Part shown: in pieces, positions 47,679 to 59,390 of the stretch
How the letters are laid out: every line of letters begins with the position of its first letter
How positions within the stretch are numbered: the first letter of the stretch is position 1
Assembly: GCA_020310875.1 (NCBI GenBank)
Contig: CM035416.1
Location: 71,749,983-71,813,982, forward strand
Origin: Ceratopteris richardii
Taxonomy: Eukaryota > Streptophyta > Polypodiopsida > Polypodiales > Pteridaceae
DNA length: 64,000 nucleotides
Reading direction: 5' to 3'
Notes under the pieces: model-generated
What the model was told of the DNA's origin: nothing
The model's database searches: none
What the model saw: only the letters and a program-made list of their open reading frames with translations
Translations under genes and position numbers: made by a program

Positions 47679-50114
47679 CTGTTAATCTTGTGTAGAATGA
47701 AGAATGGGCATTTACTACTATTTGCATTTATGACCTATCTTCACATGAACAGTGTCTGTCTATAGTAGACTCGGATGTTTGGTACTTTGATAGTGGGGCA
47801 ACAAAACATATTACCTTGCATCATAGTTTCTTCACTTCACTTGAGCCTGCCACTACAGGGAATACTTTCACATGCACCAACAACTCCTCTTATCCTATTA
47901 TGGGAGTTGGTAAGTTCATTCTGACTATTGTTGCTGGTAGTTCTTTTACATTGTCAGATGATTTATTTGTGCCAAGGATCAAGAAAAATCTATTATCAGT
48001 TTCAACATTAGCCAAGATTGGCTTGGTCATGAAATTTGTTGATGACAGATGTAGAGTTCATGATCTATCAAATGGTGACATCATTATTGCTTCTAGCATT
48101 TTATGTTCTGGGCTATATAAGCTCATAGATGATGCAAAATCTGTAAATGATTCAACATGTGCAGTTCGAGATTCTTAGGCTATGTCAAATGCAAAGCTTT
48201 GGCATGCATGCTTTGGTCATCTAAACTTTGCTAGTTTGTTATACCTCTAGAAATCTGAAATGGTGTCCTCTTTGCCCAAACTTGAGGCACCTGGTAAACA
48301 TGTATGTGAAGGGTCTATTTTGGGCAAAATGAAGTGTTCCTCATTCCCAAAAGATGGTTCAACTCGAGCTACTCAGAAATTGCACCTTGTTCATAGTGAT
48401 GTCTATGGTCCTATGCGAACTCCTTCTTTTGGGAACTATCTTTACTTCATGAATTTCATCGATGATTTTTTCGAGCATGCATGGGTATATCTATTGAAAG
48501 AAAAGTCCAAAGTATTTATGTGCTTCAAAGAGTTTCTAGTTTTGGCTGAAAATCTATCAACATGTAAAATGGGCACCCTCTGTTTTGATCGAGGGGGGAA
48601 ATATATGTCTTTTGATTTAATGCATTTCTCATTGAACATGGGATAAAACATCAGTGTATAGTGCCATATGCACCTCAACATAATGGAGTTGCTAAAAGGA
48701 AGAACACGTCACTCATGGAGATGGCAAGTTGTATGGTCAAGAATCAAGATTTACCACATATTTTCTAGTTTGAGGCTGTTATGTGTGCAACATACTTAAT
48801 GGGTGTCCCACTAAAGCATTGCAGTCTATCACTCCATATGAGGCTTGGCATGATTGTAAGCTATCTGTTTCTTGCTTGTGCATTTTTGGTTGCCGGCATA
48901 TGTATTAGTGCCTAAACAACAACAGAAGCATTACTTTCATGTACTAAGGAGACATCAGTTAGCTCCAAAGACATGTATGATACTTTGCTTCCTCTTTTTA
49001 TAGGTGGACAGTCTAGTGCTAGTCCTAATGAGGGAACTTCAAGCCATTACAGGTTTCATGTGATGATGCAGATCATTCCATTTCTGATGTAGATTTACAT
49101 GACGCACTTGTTGATGAGAGAGCTGATATTGCGGAGGCAAAAATTATGCCAAAATGCATGGTGCAGACATTGCATGATAGCAAATTAGATGCACCTCTAT
49201 CATATCATACTTGTTAAGGCTCCCATAGTGCTTGTTTTGCATCAGATTGCTATGCTATGGCTGTCTCGAGTCTTTGTGATGAGAATGAGTGAGTTTTGGT
49301 ATCCGACTACTTGGATTGTTTTATTCTAAGGGGGATCACTATCGCCAAATTTACATGCTTGTTTAGACTCTGACTTGGCTGGTTGCTATGAAACTCATGT
49401 GTCCACTAGTGGTTTTTGCTTCATGATCGGTAGCTCATGTATATCTTGGTTAAGCAAGAAGTAGCCTACGGTAGCTTGTGAGTTTGAGTATAGGGAAACT
49501 TTCACATCGATTGTTGAGTGTGTGTGGCTCAGATGCCTTATGGTTGATTTCAGTGTTGGTCAGTCTTCTGCCACCACCGTCTTCACTGATAGTCAGAGCA
49601 CATTGGCAGTTGTGAGGAATCTTGTGTTGTATGCTCACACTAAGCACATTGAGGTGCACTATCATTATGTCATGGAGAGGTTCTCTGATGGAGAGATCAA
49701 TATGGTATGTGTGACCACATAGGAGAACATTGCAGTCCTTTTCACAAAGGCTCTGCCTAGGGAGAAGTTTGAAGCTTTCTGCAAAGCTTTGGGCTTACTT
49801 CCTTTTGTCGATTGATTCCTCATAGCTTGGTAGTTCCTTATACATGATTGTGAGCTCCTCCAGTACATCACTCCAAGGGGGCATTTGTTGATATATTAAG
49901 GTAGTGATGTGTGTGAACAGACTAGGAGTTCTGGGGCTCTTTTTTCCCTCTTTAGGAGGTCCCCCCTTGTATATACGCCTATAGCCCTAACAAATAACTT
50001 ATCTTTGTACATTGTAGTGGTAATACATTCAGTATTGTGTGTTGTGCTCCAAGCTTCTTCTTCTTCTTCTTCTGTGTGTCGTTCATGTGCGTCCATAGAC
50101 CTCAAACTCTGGCA
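47679..50114 (+). mobile_element. Copia-B3: 3' part of a Ty1/copia element
   Basis: Begins inside the gag-protease region. Protease with DSGAT is near 47790, GAG-pre-integrase near 48190-48330, the integrase start near 48370-48700, scattered RT-side remnants to 49300, RNase H near 49320-49790, a purine tract CCAAGGGGGC (49873-49882), and the 3' LTR. It is an old fossil with many breaks and large losses, and keeps more integrase than Copia-B2. Confidence 0.75.
49886..50114 (+). repeat. Copia-B3 3' LTR
   Basis: 229 bp, TGTTGATATATTAAGG to ACTCTGGCA. Same family as the Copia-B2 LTRs. Confidence 0.8.
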
Positions 50115-50520
50115 GTTCTTCCTTCCTATTTAATTTTTGTCATTTGGCTCACAAACACCTACATGATTGTCAAGTCAAATTGTAGAGTGCACTCACACTC
50201 TTTTAAATCAATCCGTAAAAAGTTGACCTCAACCTAGTTATAGTCCGCAAAACAAGAAGACCTGATGGACAGGTGTCAAATCAAGTCATTAAAGCATATC
50301 TCGTTGATAGCTTCTAGAATGATCCACATGCGATGTAGTTTCCCAAGTCCGCAAACTATCACAATGGTCAAAAAGATGGCAATGTTATCGCATGCATGAT
50401 CCTCCCCAAGTCCAAGAGCACTTGTCCATGATGCAATCGCAATGTATCACCAAGATGTCAAAAAGCTCAGTGATGGTATCACCAAGTGACTCCAAAGATG
50501 TCAAAAAGTCCAACGATGAT
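50115..50520. other. spacer with short repeats
   Basis: No coding. A short motif CAA(A)GATGTCAAAAAG recurs near 50450 and 50504, with a related form near 50370. Nothing else is recognised. Confidence 0.4.
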
Positions 50521-51240
50521 TTTAAGTAAAAAATACAAGACATTCATTTACAGTGGCACCCTCATGTCTTTTACTTTAGAGAGCTTGGTTCAGACATGTC
50601 ACGATCCTTACTTTAGTTCAAAAAATATCAAAAAGTGAATATGATGCTGGAAAGTGTGAAGTAAAGGCCACGAAGCTTTCATATCGAGTGCAGAAGAGGT
50701 GTACCAAGACGTGGGAAAATTCGTGCATCTTTCGGATTAAATGAAGTCAACATGTTGTCGTCATAAGTCCATGTTCGTCGTTTTCTCTCGATCTTTATTC
50801 TGTTTGGAACTTTGAATAAGTGTTTTGGATGGTTTGTTGTATGCCATCATTGCCTTTTGAAATATGCAGGGCCTTGTGGTGCTTTCGTAATTGATCTCCA
50901 AATTTTACTTGGATCATTCAAGTGTTCACTAAGGCCAAAAATTGGAAATTTATCAAAATATTATACAAAATTCTAGGAGACCTTCTTTCTCTCTCTCTCT
51001 CTCTAGAGTAGCACAAAATTTGGCCGCTACCTTTTTGTTCTTTTCACACCAAAAGCTTCAAAAATAATTGAAGAGTGGAAATACAAAAAAGGAGAAATTC
51101 AATGAAAGGAAAATCTCTAATCCAAGCTCTCATCAACCTCTATGGCCTCAAAAAGCATGTCTATTTGCTTCTAATCTTGTGACTCAATGTTATTTGCTTA
51201 AGAAGCATATTTCTAGCGAGGATAATCTTGTGTAAGGTAT
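50521..51240 (-). repeat. repeat X, inverted copy X3
   Basis: Its reverse complement matches X1 and X2: the AAATACAAGACATTC segment, the right 96-bp repeat, the TGCAGAAGAGGTGTACCAAG segment, GGCCGCTACCTTTTTGTTC and the AGCTTCAAAAAT stretch. About 220 bases (50770-50990), ending in a CT run, are extra compared with X1. Confidence 0.65.
50594..50689 (+). repeat. 96-bp direct repeat, right copy
   Basis: Identical by eye to 47583-47678. Here it is in its native context inside repeat X3. Confidence 0.9.
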
Positions 51241-51690
51241 TGTTTCTTTGCAAGAGCATTAGAGTTTCCACGAGCCTATATAGGATACTCGATAGGAGAT
51301 AAAAATAATTGCAAATTTGTGCCATTATGGAGTACATATGACTATCTCTCGTGTAGTTTTCTTGGGAATCAAAGACTTTTGTTCACAATTACTTCCCGTC
51401 ATTCATCATGGATGAAAAGGACTTTTAGAAGAGAGAGAGAATGTTAGACATAGGCCAAGTGGCTCTTTGCTTTGTCTATGTGTGTGTGGGAAAGAGTCAC
51501 GATTATCCTAAGTTCCTAGCTTAGGTAGTAAAGTGAGTACGCATGATCATCACATGTAAAGACTAGATCACTATAGTTGCTATCCATTTTAGGAACAAGG
51601 TGATATGTGTTTGGAAGCATAGATGCACATAGAACAACTTATCTGCTTGTCACAATATTCTTCTTGGTTCCTTAAATCATACTTCATATC
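51241..51690. other. spacer left of Gypsy-E
   Basis: No coding. A purine tract AGAAGAGAGAGAGAA followed by TGTTAGACATAGG (about 51427-51450) looks like a polypurine tract and LTR start of another, unidentified element. This is weak, as no partner LTR was found. Confidence 0.3.
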
Positions 51691-52356
51691 TGTTGGCAGT
51701 CTCGGCATGACACGACAAGGAAGCACAAGGTAGAGTGAAGGCCAAGTGGGTCCTAGCAGACAAATAAGCCAAAGAAGGACTGAGGAATAGGATTATTAAG
51801 GAAGTTAACTCTCAAACAGAGGAGCGTGTGGGGAGCTCCAAGGAAGTGTATGCAAAATTTTGAATCATACCCTACACACATAGTGAATACCATTGTAAAT
51901 ACCATTTCACATTTTTGCAACTCCATTTTGTGCAAGTCGAGGAGTCATCAAGCTTGAGGAGTATTAGATCCAGCCTTGTACCAAATTTTGTAATTTTTAG
52001 AGTTCATTTGAGCCCCCAAATAAGCCCTCGATCCTAATTTTTAACTAGGCCAGACACTAGGTCTGGACAGGGCCACTAGCTAGTCAAAAACTATAAAAGG
52101 AGCTAGAGAGCTCATTTTTGGGGGAGCAAATTGTAGTTTGAACTAAGAAGAGCTCTTGTGATCGTCTTTTGATATTAATCAAAGCTTCCGTTGTTACACT
52201 CTTTGTTCTTACCTGTGTGCACATGTGGGTGTATGTGTGTGCATGCTTGTGTGCTTCTCCATCACCACGTGCACATCACTTGCTCGAGGTCTTCATACCA
52301 TCCTCATGTTTTCCCAGATTGACATTAAAGGAGGTGCTACTCACCATTGAGCTACA
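51691..52356 (+). repeat. Gypsy-E 5' LTR
   Basis: 666 bp, TGTTGGCAGTC to GAGCTACA, with a CTATAAAAGGAGC TATA box near 52091. It shares many blocks with the Gypsy-C LTR, for example AACTAGGCC-GACACTAGGTCTGGACAGGG. The primer site TGGCGCCCTTGC starts at 52365. Confidence 0.9.
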
Positions 52357-52376
52357 CCAAATTTTGGCGCCCTTGC

Positions 52377-53390
52377 TAAGGATCAAGCTTTGAGGACGAG
52401 CGTGTGATGGTAAGACATAGAGTAGAGACGTTGGAAGAGTAGGTAAGCATTTTCTTTTACTTGTTTACCTTCCTCTTCACTTCTACACACCATATCCATT
52501 CATCATCATCTTCACCACCATGACCATATACCTCCATCTCCATTCATTTCCTCATTTTTACTTGAGAGTGAGAGCGAGAGAGAGCTTGTAGGCGCACTTG
52601 TTTTCTGTGTTTTTCTGAGCGTTCTTGTAGGTACCAGCTTCCATTGTAGTTGTAGCAACTCCAGCAGGTGAGAAAATTGTCTGTGCAGGTTCCGAGGCAT
52701 TGAACCATCGACAGAAAAATTCGGCTTTTGGTAAAACAAAGTGCACAACCATAAAGTACATGATTAGCACATTCTAGATCACTAATTACAATAAAAAAAT
52801 TCCTTAATCTTTTGGCAAGTGTGAAAAAAGGGTCTATACCTTTTAGTGAATGTTTAAAGGTTGTTTTGTCTATTTGTTCATCTTTGATCTAGCTCAATAC
52901 TAATTTGTAAACCTTTGCAAGTCTTTGGCGTGGAAGCACAGGGCTTCAAGCAGACTTGGCGAGGTGAACATCATGCTGGGGGAGTGTGGTCTGGGCTCAC
53001 TTAACAATCTAAAAAGCAAGAGATTCGAGGTTGGGAATTCTCTTAAACCCCCCAATCAATTCCTGGCTTAGGCTAAGTGTGAGTCATGCTAGAAGTAAGT
53101 CAGGGTGATGATAGGCATCTATCAAGTTGAAGACTACTTAAACACTCAAGTTCAAGCAGAAATATAATCTCTTTGTGATCGATAACTTTAAAGTAAAGAA
53201 TTTAACATGGAACGATCAACTTAAAGTGCAAAAATTCACTCAAGTATTCCTGACAACATGTTATCAGACAAGAGCATAAACATGATAACCAAATAAAAAA
53301 GAACCAAGTGACTGATACAAATTGATCTGCAATGAGGATGTAATTGGGGTAAAATTGGGGTTGTTCAATCAGGCATATGAACCTTAGGTC
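52377..53390 (+). other. Gypsy-E leader
   Basis: About 1 kb between primer site and gag. It lacks the TCGCGA-rich array of Gypsy-C. It contains an AG/CT-rich stretch near 52565-52590. No coding is accepted. Confidence 0.5.
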
Positions 53391-55165
53391 AAGACGACAT
53401 CTAGGGAGAGATAGACAAAGACCTTGGTCTTCAGAGGCTAGTCTCAATCACATTGCTAGATCTTGGGCCCAGCAGTTGAGCAATTATCCATACTATCCTA
53501 GCTATGAGACTAGCGAATCAGAGATATCTTATGGTGCTTAGAGAAACCTGAAGGCCCTTACAAAAGTCAACTTGACTACATTAGGACCAATCAATTAGGT
53601 GCTCACATCTATGAGGAGGGTATAAGAAGATTTGTTGTCCAAATTAAAAACCCAGATCAACACATTGGACTAGAACATCCAGTCGTCAAATTTGAGAATG
53701 GTGCATACATAGATAAAGAAGGGACAATGTATGTAGTCACCACTCAACCAGATAGGATGGATGAATTTGGCAATATAATCTCAAAAGTTGAAATAGGTGG
53801 CATAGAGCAAGTGAATTTAGGAAAAGAGCCAAATAGAGGCAAATCAGTCTTGACTAGAATAATCACTCCAGAATGGATTCCCGAGGACAATAAGAGCATA
53901 CATTTGCTCTTAAATCGAGATACAGATGAGGCCTTTTGGAGGTATAAACTTGATCAGCCTAATGAAGTGGGAATGCTTACAATCTATGAATTGAAAAATC
54001 TAGATACCCCAGGACAAGTAACCTACTTAGACAATACTTCAGAATGGGTCTTTGTGGTCACAGAGCATGGTAGGCATGCCTACACTTAGAAGGGTGAATT
54101 TGTCTTTCCCCAACCAGGGTCCAATGTCTCTTATGGAGACCAATCGGACCTCCCAAGCTCATGGCACTCAAAGGGATGGGTATAGAGATAGACCTGTAGT
54201 AAGCTTTGCTAACTCACTAGGAAGAGAAAGAACAAGAACAAGGATGAATAGGATGGAAAATGAGAGACATAGAGACCCAAGAAACCAAAGAAATGCAGAG
54301 GAACTCCCTCTTCCAAGGCCTAGAGAACACACTAAGACCCTGAGACCCACACAACTAGTCAAGACGATGAAGAATTATTTCAATGGTACCGGAGATCCTT
54401 ATGATCATGTAGCAGAATTTAGGCAAGTATTGAGAGTTGAGCAAGTTGATGACCTATTCACACAATACAATGCTTTTGGCCTAGCACTGAGGAACACTGC
54501 TCTCACATGGTTTCCACCAGTACACGAGAGGCAATTTAGAGACAGACCAACTACTTGAAGATTTCATCCCAGAATTTTCTAAGAGTGGCATCAGACACAA
54601 CACATCTTCCTTGATACATAGCTTCAAACAGACACCTCAAGAAATGGTTAGACTTGTAGGAAGGAGGTTCAGGCATACCTAGAGAGATGCCCTGTTCCAT
54701 AGTTACCTACTCGAGCTAAACAAGTGGCTTTATTCTTAGATGGATTGTTAAGTACAAAATTGAGATCATATGTGTACTTGAAGGACCCTAAAAACATAGA
54801 AGAGTGTGTACACATGTGCATTGATATTGATGATAATCTATGGGAGGAATTGGAGCCTTCAAAGTGTATAAAGATTCAGATAGCTCTACTAGCCTTACCT
54901 CCAAACAATCCACATCTATTGAGGAGCTTGTAGAGAAGGTAGCTCAAAAACTAAGAGTCTCTAGCAAACAAATACTTAGATTTAGTCCAGTGAAAAGATG
55001 CTACACTTGTGGAAGAGACCACATGGCCAATGTGTGCCCAATTATGGCTCAACCCCAAGTGAAACCTAACAACCAATATTACACCATAGAAAGGAGATAT
55101 ACCAACCACACTACACAAGATTGCCCCTATAATAAACAAGTTGTAAGACAAAATTATCCTTAGTC
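53391..55165 (+). other. Gypsy-E gag region
   Basis: Similar along its length to Gypsy-C gag. It starts with an arginine-rich RRHLGRDRQ segment (about 53395), then segments like TQPDRMDEFGN (about 53735), the capsid-like NYFNGTGDPYDH stretch (about 54375) and one knuckle segment, CYTCGRDHMANVCP (about 55000). It ends where the 3' LTR begins. This is a broken copy. Confidence 0.75.
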
Positions 55166-55203
55166 GCGTCCATAGCCAGGAAAATACTAGAATCAGTACC
55201 CAC

Positions 55204-55835
55204 GTAGAGTGAAGGCGGGGCGGGTCCTAGCAGAAAAATAAGCCAAAGAAGGACTGAGGAATAGGATCGATAGGGAAGTTAACTCTCAAACAGAGGATCA
55301 TGTAGGGAGCTCCAAGGAAGTGTATGCAAAATTTCAAATCATACCCTACACACACAATGGATACATTGTAAATACCTTTTCATCTTTTTGCAACTCCATT
55401 TTGTGCAAGCTGAGGAGTCCTCCAGCTTGAGGAGTATTAGATCTAGCCTTGTACCAATTTTCATAATTTTTAGAGTTCATTTGAGCCCCCGAACAGGCCT
55501 TGGAACCTAATTTTTAACTAGGCCGAACACTACATCTGGACAGGGCCACTAGCTAGTCAAAAACTATCAAAGGAGCTAGAGAGCTCATTTTTGAGGGAGC
55601 GAATTGTAGTTTGAACTAACAAGAGCTCTTGTGATTGTCTTTTGATCTTAATCAAAGCTTTCATTGTTCCACTCTTTGTTCTTACCTGTGTGCGCATGTG
55701 TGTGTATGTATGTGTGTGCATGCTTGTGCGCTTCTCCATCACCACTTGTGCACATCACTTGCTCGAGGTCTTCTTACCATCCTCATGTCTTCCTAGATTG
55801 GAATTAAAGGAGGTGCTACTCACCACTGAGCTACA
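55204..55835 (+). repeat. Gypsy-E 3' LTR, outer edge missing
   Basis: Matches 51730-52356 of the 5' LTR and ends GAGCTACA before ATATC. About the first 40 bases of the LTR are absent. Confidence 0.85.
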
Positions 55836-55840
55836 ATATC

Positions 55841-56490
55841 TTACTTCAGAAAAAAATAATAAAGAGCTCCAAAAGTTTTAGTTATCTTGTATAGAAATCA
55901 TATCAATGGAGGATTGAGGGATACTAAAAATATTCATTAGGATATCTATTGTGTCTCAAGCTAGTTCACGATATCAATATGACATGAAGGATAGAAGCTA
56001 AGTGGATGATCAAATTTTAGGGTTCCCGGAGCAAGTTTTAGACCTAGTGTATACTCCCTTGTGGAAATAATTTTGTAATAGATGTGAACCTTCTATTTTT
56101 GCTTCCTTACTATCTTAAAACAATGAGATTTCTTGAAGTAGAGAGCTTATTTGATACATTATAAAATACAATGCATCTATTACCACATTGTCTTTTCCTT
56201 TCTTGTAAATATTTTCCATGTCAAATGCTTGTGTAAGCTCTACCAAATGAGGGCTAAGTTCCTAAAAGATTTGGTGTACAACAAAAATACTTGTGTATAT
56301 AGTATGTGGGAATCAGACATGGGAATGAAACATGGGAATACGACATGGTCAATCCCACTTGCATGTTATGGATTGCCACATGGAGACTTTCTTTTTGGTG
56401 CTTGGGTGTTGTTTCTACACTCATGGAAGCATTTCTTTCATACCCTAGCAACCTCCATACTCTACAAAATGGAGTTGTACAAGGGGGGGG
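55841..56490. other. spacer ending in a polypurine tract
   Basis: AT-rich, no accepted coding. It ends AAGGGGGGGG at 56481-56490, followed by TGTTGAG, the typical junction of polypurine tract and 3' LTR. It is probably the 3' non-coding part of an unidentified LTR element. Confidence 0.4.
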
Positions 56491-56624
56491 TGTTGAGAAT
56501 ATGAGACAACATTTCCCTTTTGTATCTTGGAAACATTTTATTTTCATTTCATTTCTTTTTTATATTGTATCTCATTGTATTTGGGTAGCTTGCCATTTCT
56601 TTCTACCCATGTATTTGATTTCCT
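56491..56624 (+). repeat. partial LTR of an unidentified element
   Basis: Begins TGTTGAGAATATGAGAC after the polypurine tract and is cut after about 134 bases, where chromovirus RT sequence begins. Confidence 0.5.
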
Positions 56625-59390
56625 GTAGTAGACTTTCTGGATGACATTCTGATCTATAGTGCATCAGAAGAGGAGCACTTGGAACACTTGAGAAAGGTAT
56701 TTCAATTTCTAAGGGAAAATTCACTCTTTGCTAAGGAATCAAAGTGTGAATTTTCCAAGACAGAGGTTAGATACCTTGGGCATATAGTCTCCCAGGATGG
56801 AATCCAGATGGATCCTGAAAACGGAAGGGCTATTATGGAATGGCCACACCCAAGGAACCTGGAAGAGCTACAGATCTTCCTAGGTTTATCACGTTTCTAT
56901 CGAAGATTCATTAAGAACTATGCCGAAATTGCTATCCCGATGATGGAACATCTTAAAGGGAAAGGGAAAGCCTTTCATTGGGGAGACGAACAGAAGCAAA
57001 GTATGGAAAAATTGAAAGTATCAATTGCTATAGCTCCACTTTTACATATAGCAGATCCCAACAAACCATTTGTGGTTGAGACTGACGCGAGTGATTTTGC
57101 CATAGGAGCGGTTTTAGTATAGGATGGTCGACTAGTAACTTTTGAGAGTAAGAAACTAGAACCGGCTCAGAAGAATTACTCCGTCTATGAGAAGGAGTTG
57201 TATGCAATTGTCCATGCATTGAAGAAGTGGCGTCATTATTTATATGGTGCCAATGTTACGATAGTGTTTGATCAAGAGAGCATTACGTGGCTCTCTAATC
57301 AAACAGATCTTAAAGGTCGTAAGGACCGATGGGCAGAGACCCTTCAGGAGTTTGATTATGAGCTTAGGTATAGGAAGGGAAAGTTTAATGTAGTGGCTGA
57401 TTCACTTAGCCGCATGCCTATGCTTAATGGATTGAGTTTTACTCATATCACTAGTGAGCTAGTTGATTCCATTAGAGGGAAATGTAGGCTTGATCCTACA
57501 TATTCCAAGATTTGGGAAGCCATAGAGAATGGGGATCATGATATACGAGTTGCCAGTGAGGATGGAGTATGGACGGGTACTCAAGAAGGATTCAAGTGGA
57601 AGAATTACAGTGTCCATGATGGATATCTGTTATATAAAGGTAAGGTGTGTGTCCCTAAAGATTTTGAGATGAGATGGCATATTTTGTATGAGTGTCATGA
57701 CACACCTAGTGCCGGACACCCAGGAGTTAACAAGACTTATGATCTTGTTAAGAGGTAGTTTTATTGGCCCGGACTTCATAAGGACATCCTAGAGTATGTG
57801 CTTAAGTGCACTAAATGCCAGGTCAACAAAGCTGAGAGATTGAGGATTGGAGGACTACTCCACCCATTGGATATTCCGAATGGGAAGTGGGAGAGTATCT
57901 CCATGGACTTTATAGTCGGATTACCTAAGACACAGAGAGGGCACGACTCTGTTTGAGTAAGTGTGGATAGGTTAACCAAAATGGCTAGGTTTATTCTGAC
58001 ACGTACTACAGTGAAGACACCAGAGTTGGCTAGACTCTTTGTAGAGAACCTATACCAGTTATATGGTCTTCCTTTAGACATAGTTTCCGATCGGGATAGG
58101 AAGTTTACTAGCCACTTTTGGAGAGCAGTCTTCAAAAGATTGGATACGAAACTTAGCATGAGTACGGCCGAGATCCACAGCCAGATGGGCAAACAGAGAG
58201 GGTTAACCAAATCCTAGAGGATATGCTTCGAGCATATGTGAATGAAAGGCAAACTAATTGGGAAGAGTACTTACCTATAGTAGAGTTTGCATATAATAGT
58301 GCTAAGCACTCTTCCACTGGGCATAGTCCATTTATGCTTATGTATGGGTTTCAACCAAGAGCTCCTTATGCAGTAGGCTTGCAGAATGAAAAAGTTCAAG
58401 ATGCAAAGGATTTCTTGGAAGAGATAAACGATATGCTTAGACTTGCTAAGGACAGCATTAGGAGAGCTCAGGATAGAGCTAGAGCCTATGTTGACCCTCA
58501 AAGGAGAGACATCAACTTTGAGGTAGGAGAGCAGGTCTATCTTAGAGTTCCATCTAGTTCTGAAACCATGAAGATGGGACTTTGTCCAAAACTATCTCCT
58601 AGGTATTGTGGATCTTTCCATATACTTAAGAGAATAGGAAAGATGGCTTATCAGCTCCAACTTCTAGAGAATAGTCAAATCCATCCAGTTTTTCATGTTA
58701 GCCGGCTTAAGAAAAGGCTGGGTGAATCTAACAACCTCATTCTAGACAGTGAGGTAGTAGAACCTATTTCTGTTCAATCTATTCCACATGAGACTAAGAG
58801 CATATTACACACTCAAGAGAAACAGACGAGAAGTCACTTGTATAAAGAGTGTCTAGTAAAGTGGAAAGATAGTTGAGAAGATAGTGCCACATGGGAGCGG
58901 GTTAGCACCCTTTAGAGACGGTTTCCCAACTTTAGATTACCTTCTCAAGAGTCTTCTTAAGGGGAAGGATATGGGGAAACAACACGGAGATAGGACCATG
59001 TATTTCGATACATGGAGATATAGTGGGAATGGTGGTTCTATTATTTCTCTCTTTCTATCAGACCTTCCAATACCATTTTTGAGGACAAAAATGGAACTAA
59101 AGGGAAGGAAATGTCACATGGAGTATCATGTATGAGTAGGACTTAGAGGTGAGACCCTCCCCTTATTCATTATGAGTATGATACTCACATGAGTGCCAAG
59201 TGGCACTCATATGAGGAGCTTTGATTATTGCCCATATTGGGTATGTATGCAAAGAGAGAGTAGTAATAGAGCCCCGCACAACTGGGCGGCGATTAGGACT
59301 TCGATCTCTATGTATGAGAGTTCTGGCAATGATCTGAGCAATGGAGATTCCCAAAATGAAGGGGAATCATTGAGACATAATACCACACAA
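56625..59390 (+). mobile_element. Chromovirus-F: Ty3/gypsy fragment with chromodomain
   Basis: Starts inside RT (FLDDILIYS at about 56635). Parts in order: the end of RT (YLGHIVSQDGI, SRFYRRFIKNYA), RNase H (about 57050-57410, with VVETDASDFAIGAVL and VADSLSRMP), integrase zinc module (about 57690-57830), integrase core (about 57900-58350) and a chromodomain (about 58795-58930, with YKECLVKWKDS and ATWERVS). A purine tract at about 59097-59111 comes next, then a 3' LTR start. It is a fossil with several breaks; gag, protease and the first half of RT are missing. The chromodomain places it in the chromovirus clade, which targets heterochromatin marks. Confidence 0.85.
59112..59390 (+). repeat. 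Chromovirus-F 3' LTR (end uncertain)
   Basis: Starts TGTCACATGGAGTATC after an AAAGGGAAGGAAA purine tract. It contains a short palindrome GAGTGCCAAGTGGCACTC (59191-59208). It gives way to inverted Copia-B4 at about 59390; the true LTR end is not certain. Confidence 0.6.

Larger units (their letters stand above)
51691..55835 (+). mobile_element. Gypsy-E: gag-only gypsy derivative
   Basis: 4.1 kb, related to Gypsy-C in LTR and gag. The 5' LTR (51691-52356), primer site, leader, gag and 3' LTR (about 55204-55835) are followed by a matching ATATC target duplication (51686-51690 and 55836-55840). There is no pol and no polypurine tract. The outer edge of the 3' LTR is also missing, so gag runs straight into LTR sequence. 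It is a fossil with several breaks. The intact target duplication means the deletion happened after insertion, or that an already deleted RNA was inserted. Confidence 0.85.

Noticed and set aside
51439-56000. An outer LTR element enclosing Gypsy-E
   Set aside because: A polypurine-like tract and TG start exist at 51439, but no matching second LTR or internal coding could be found.
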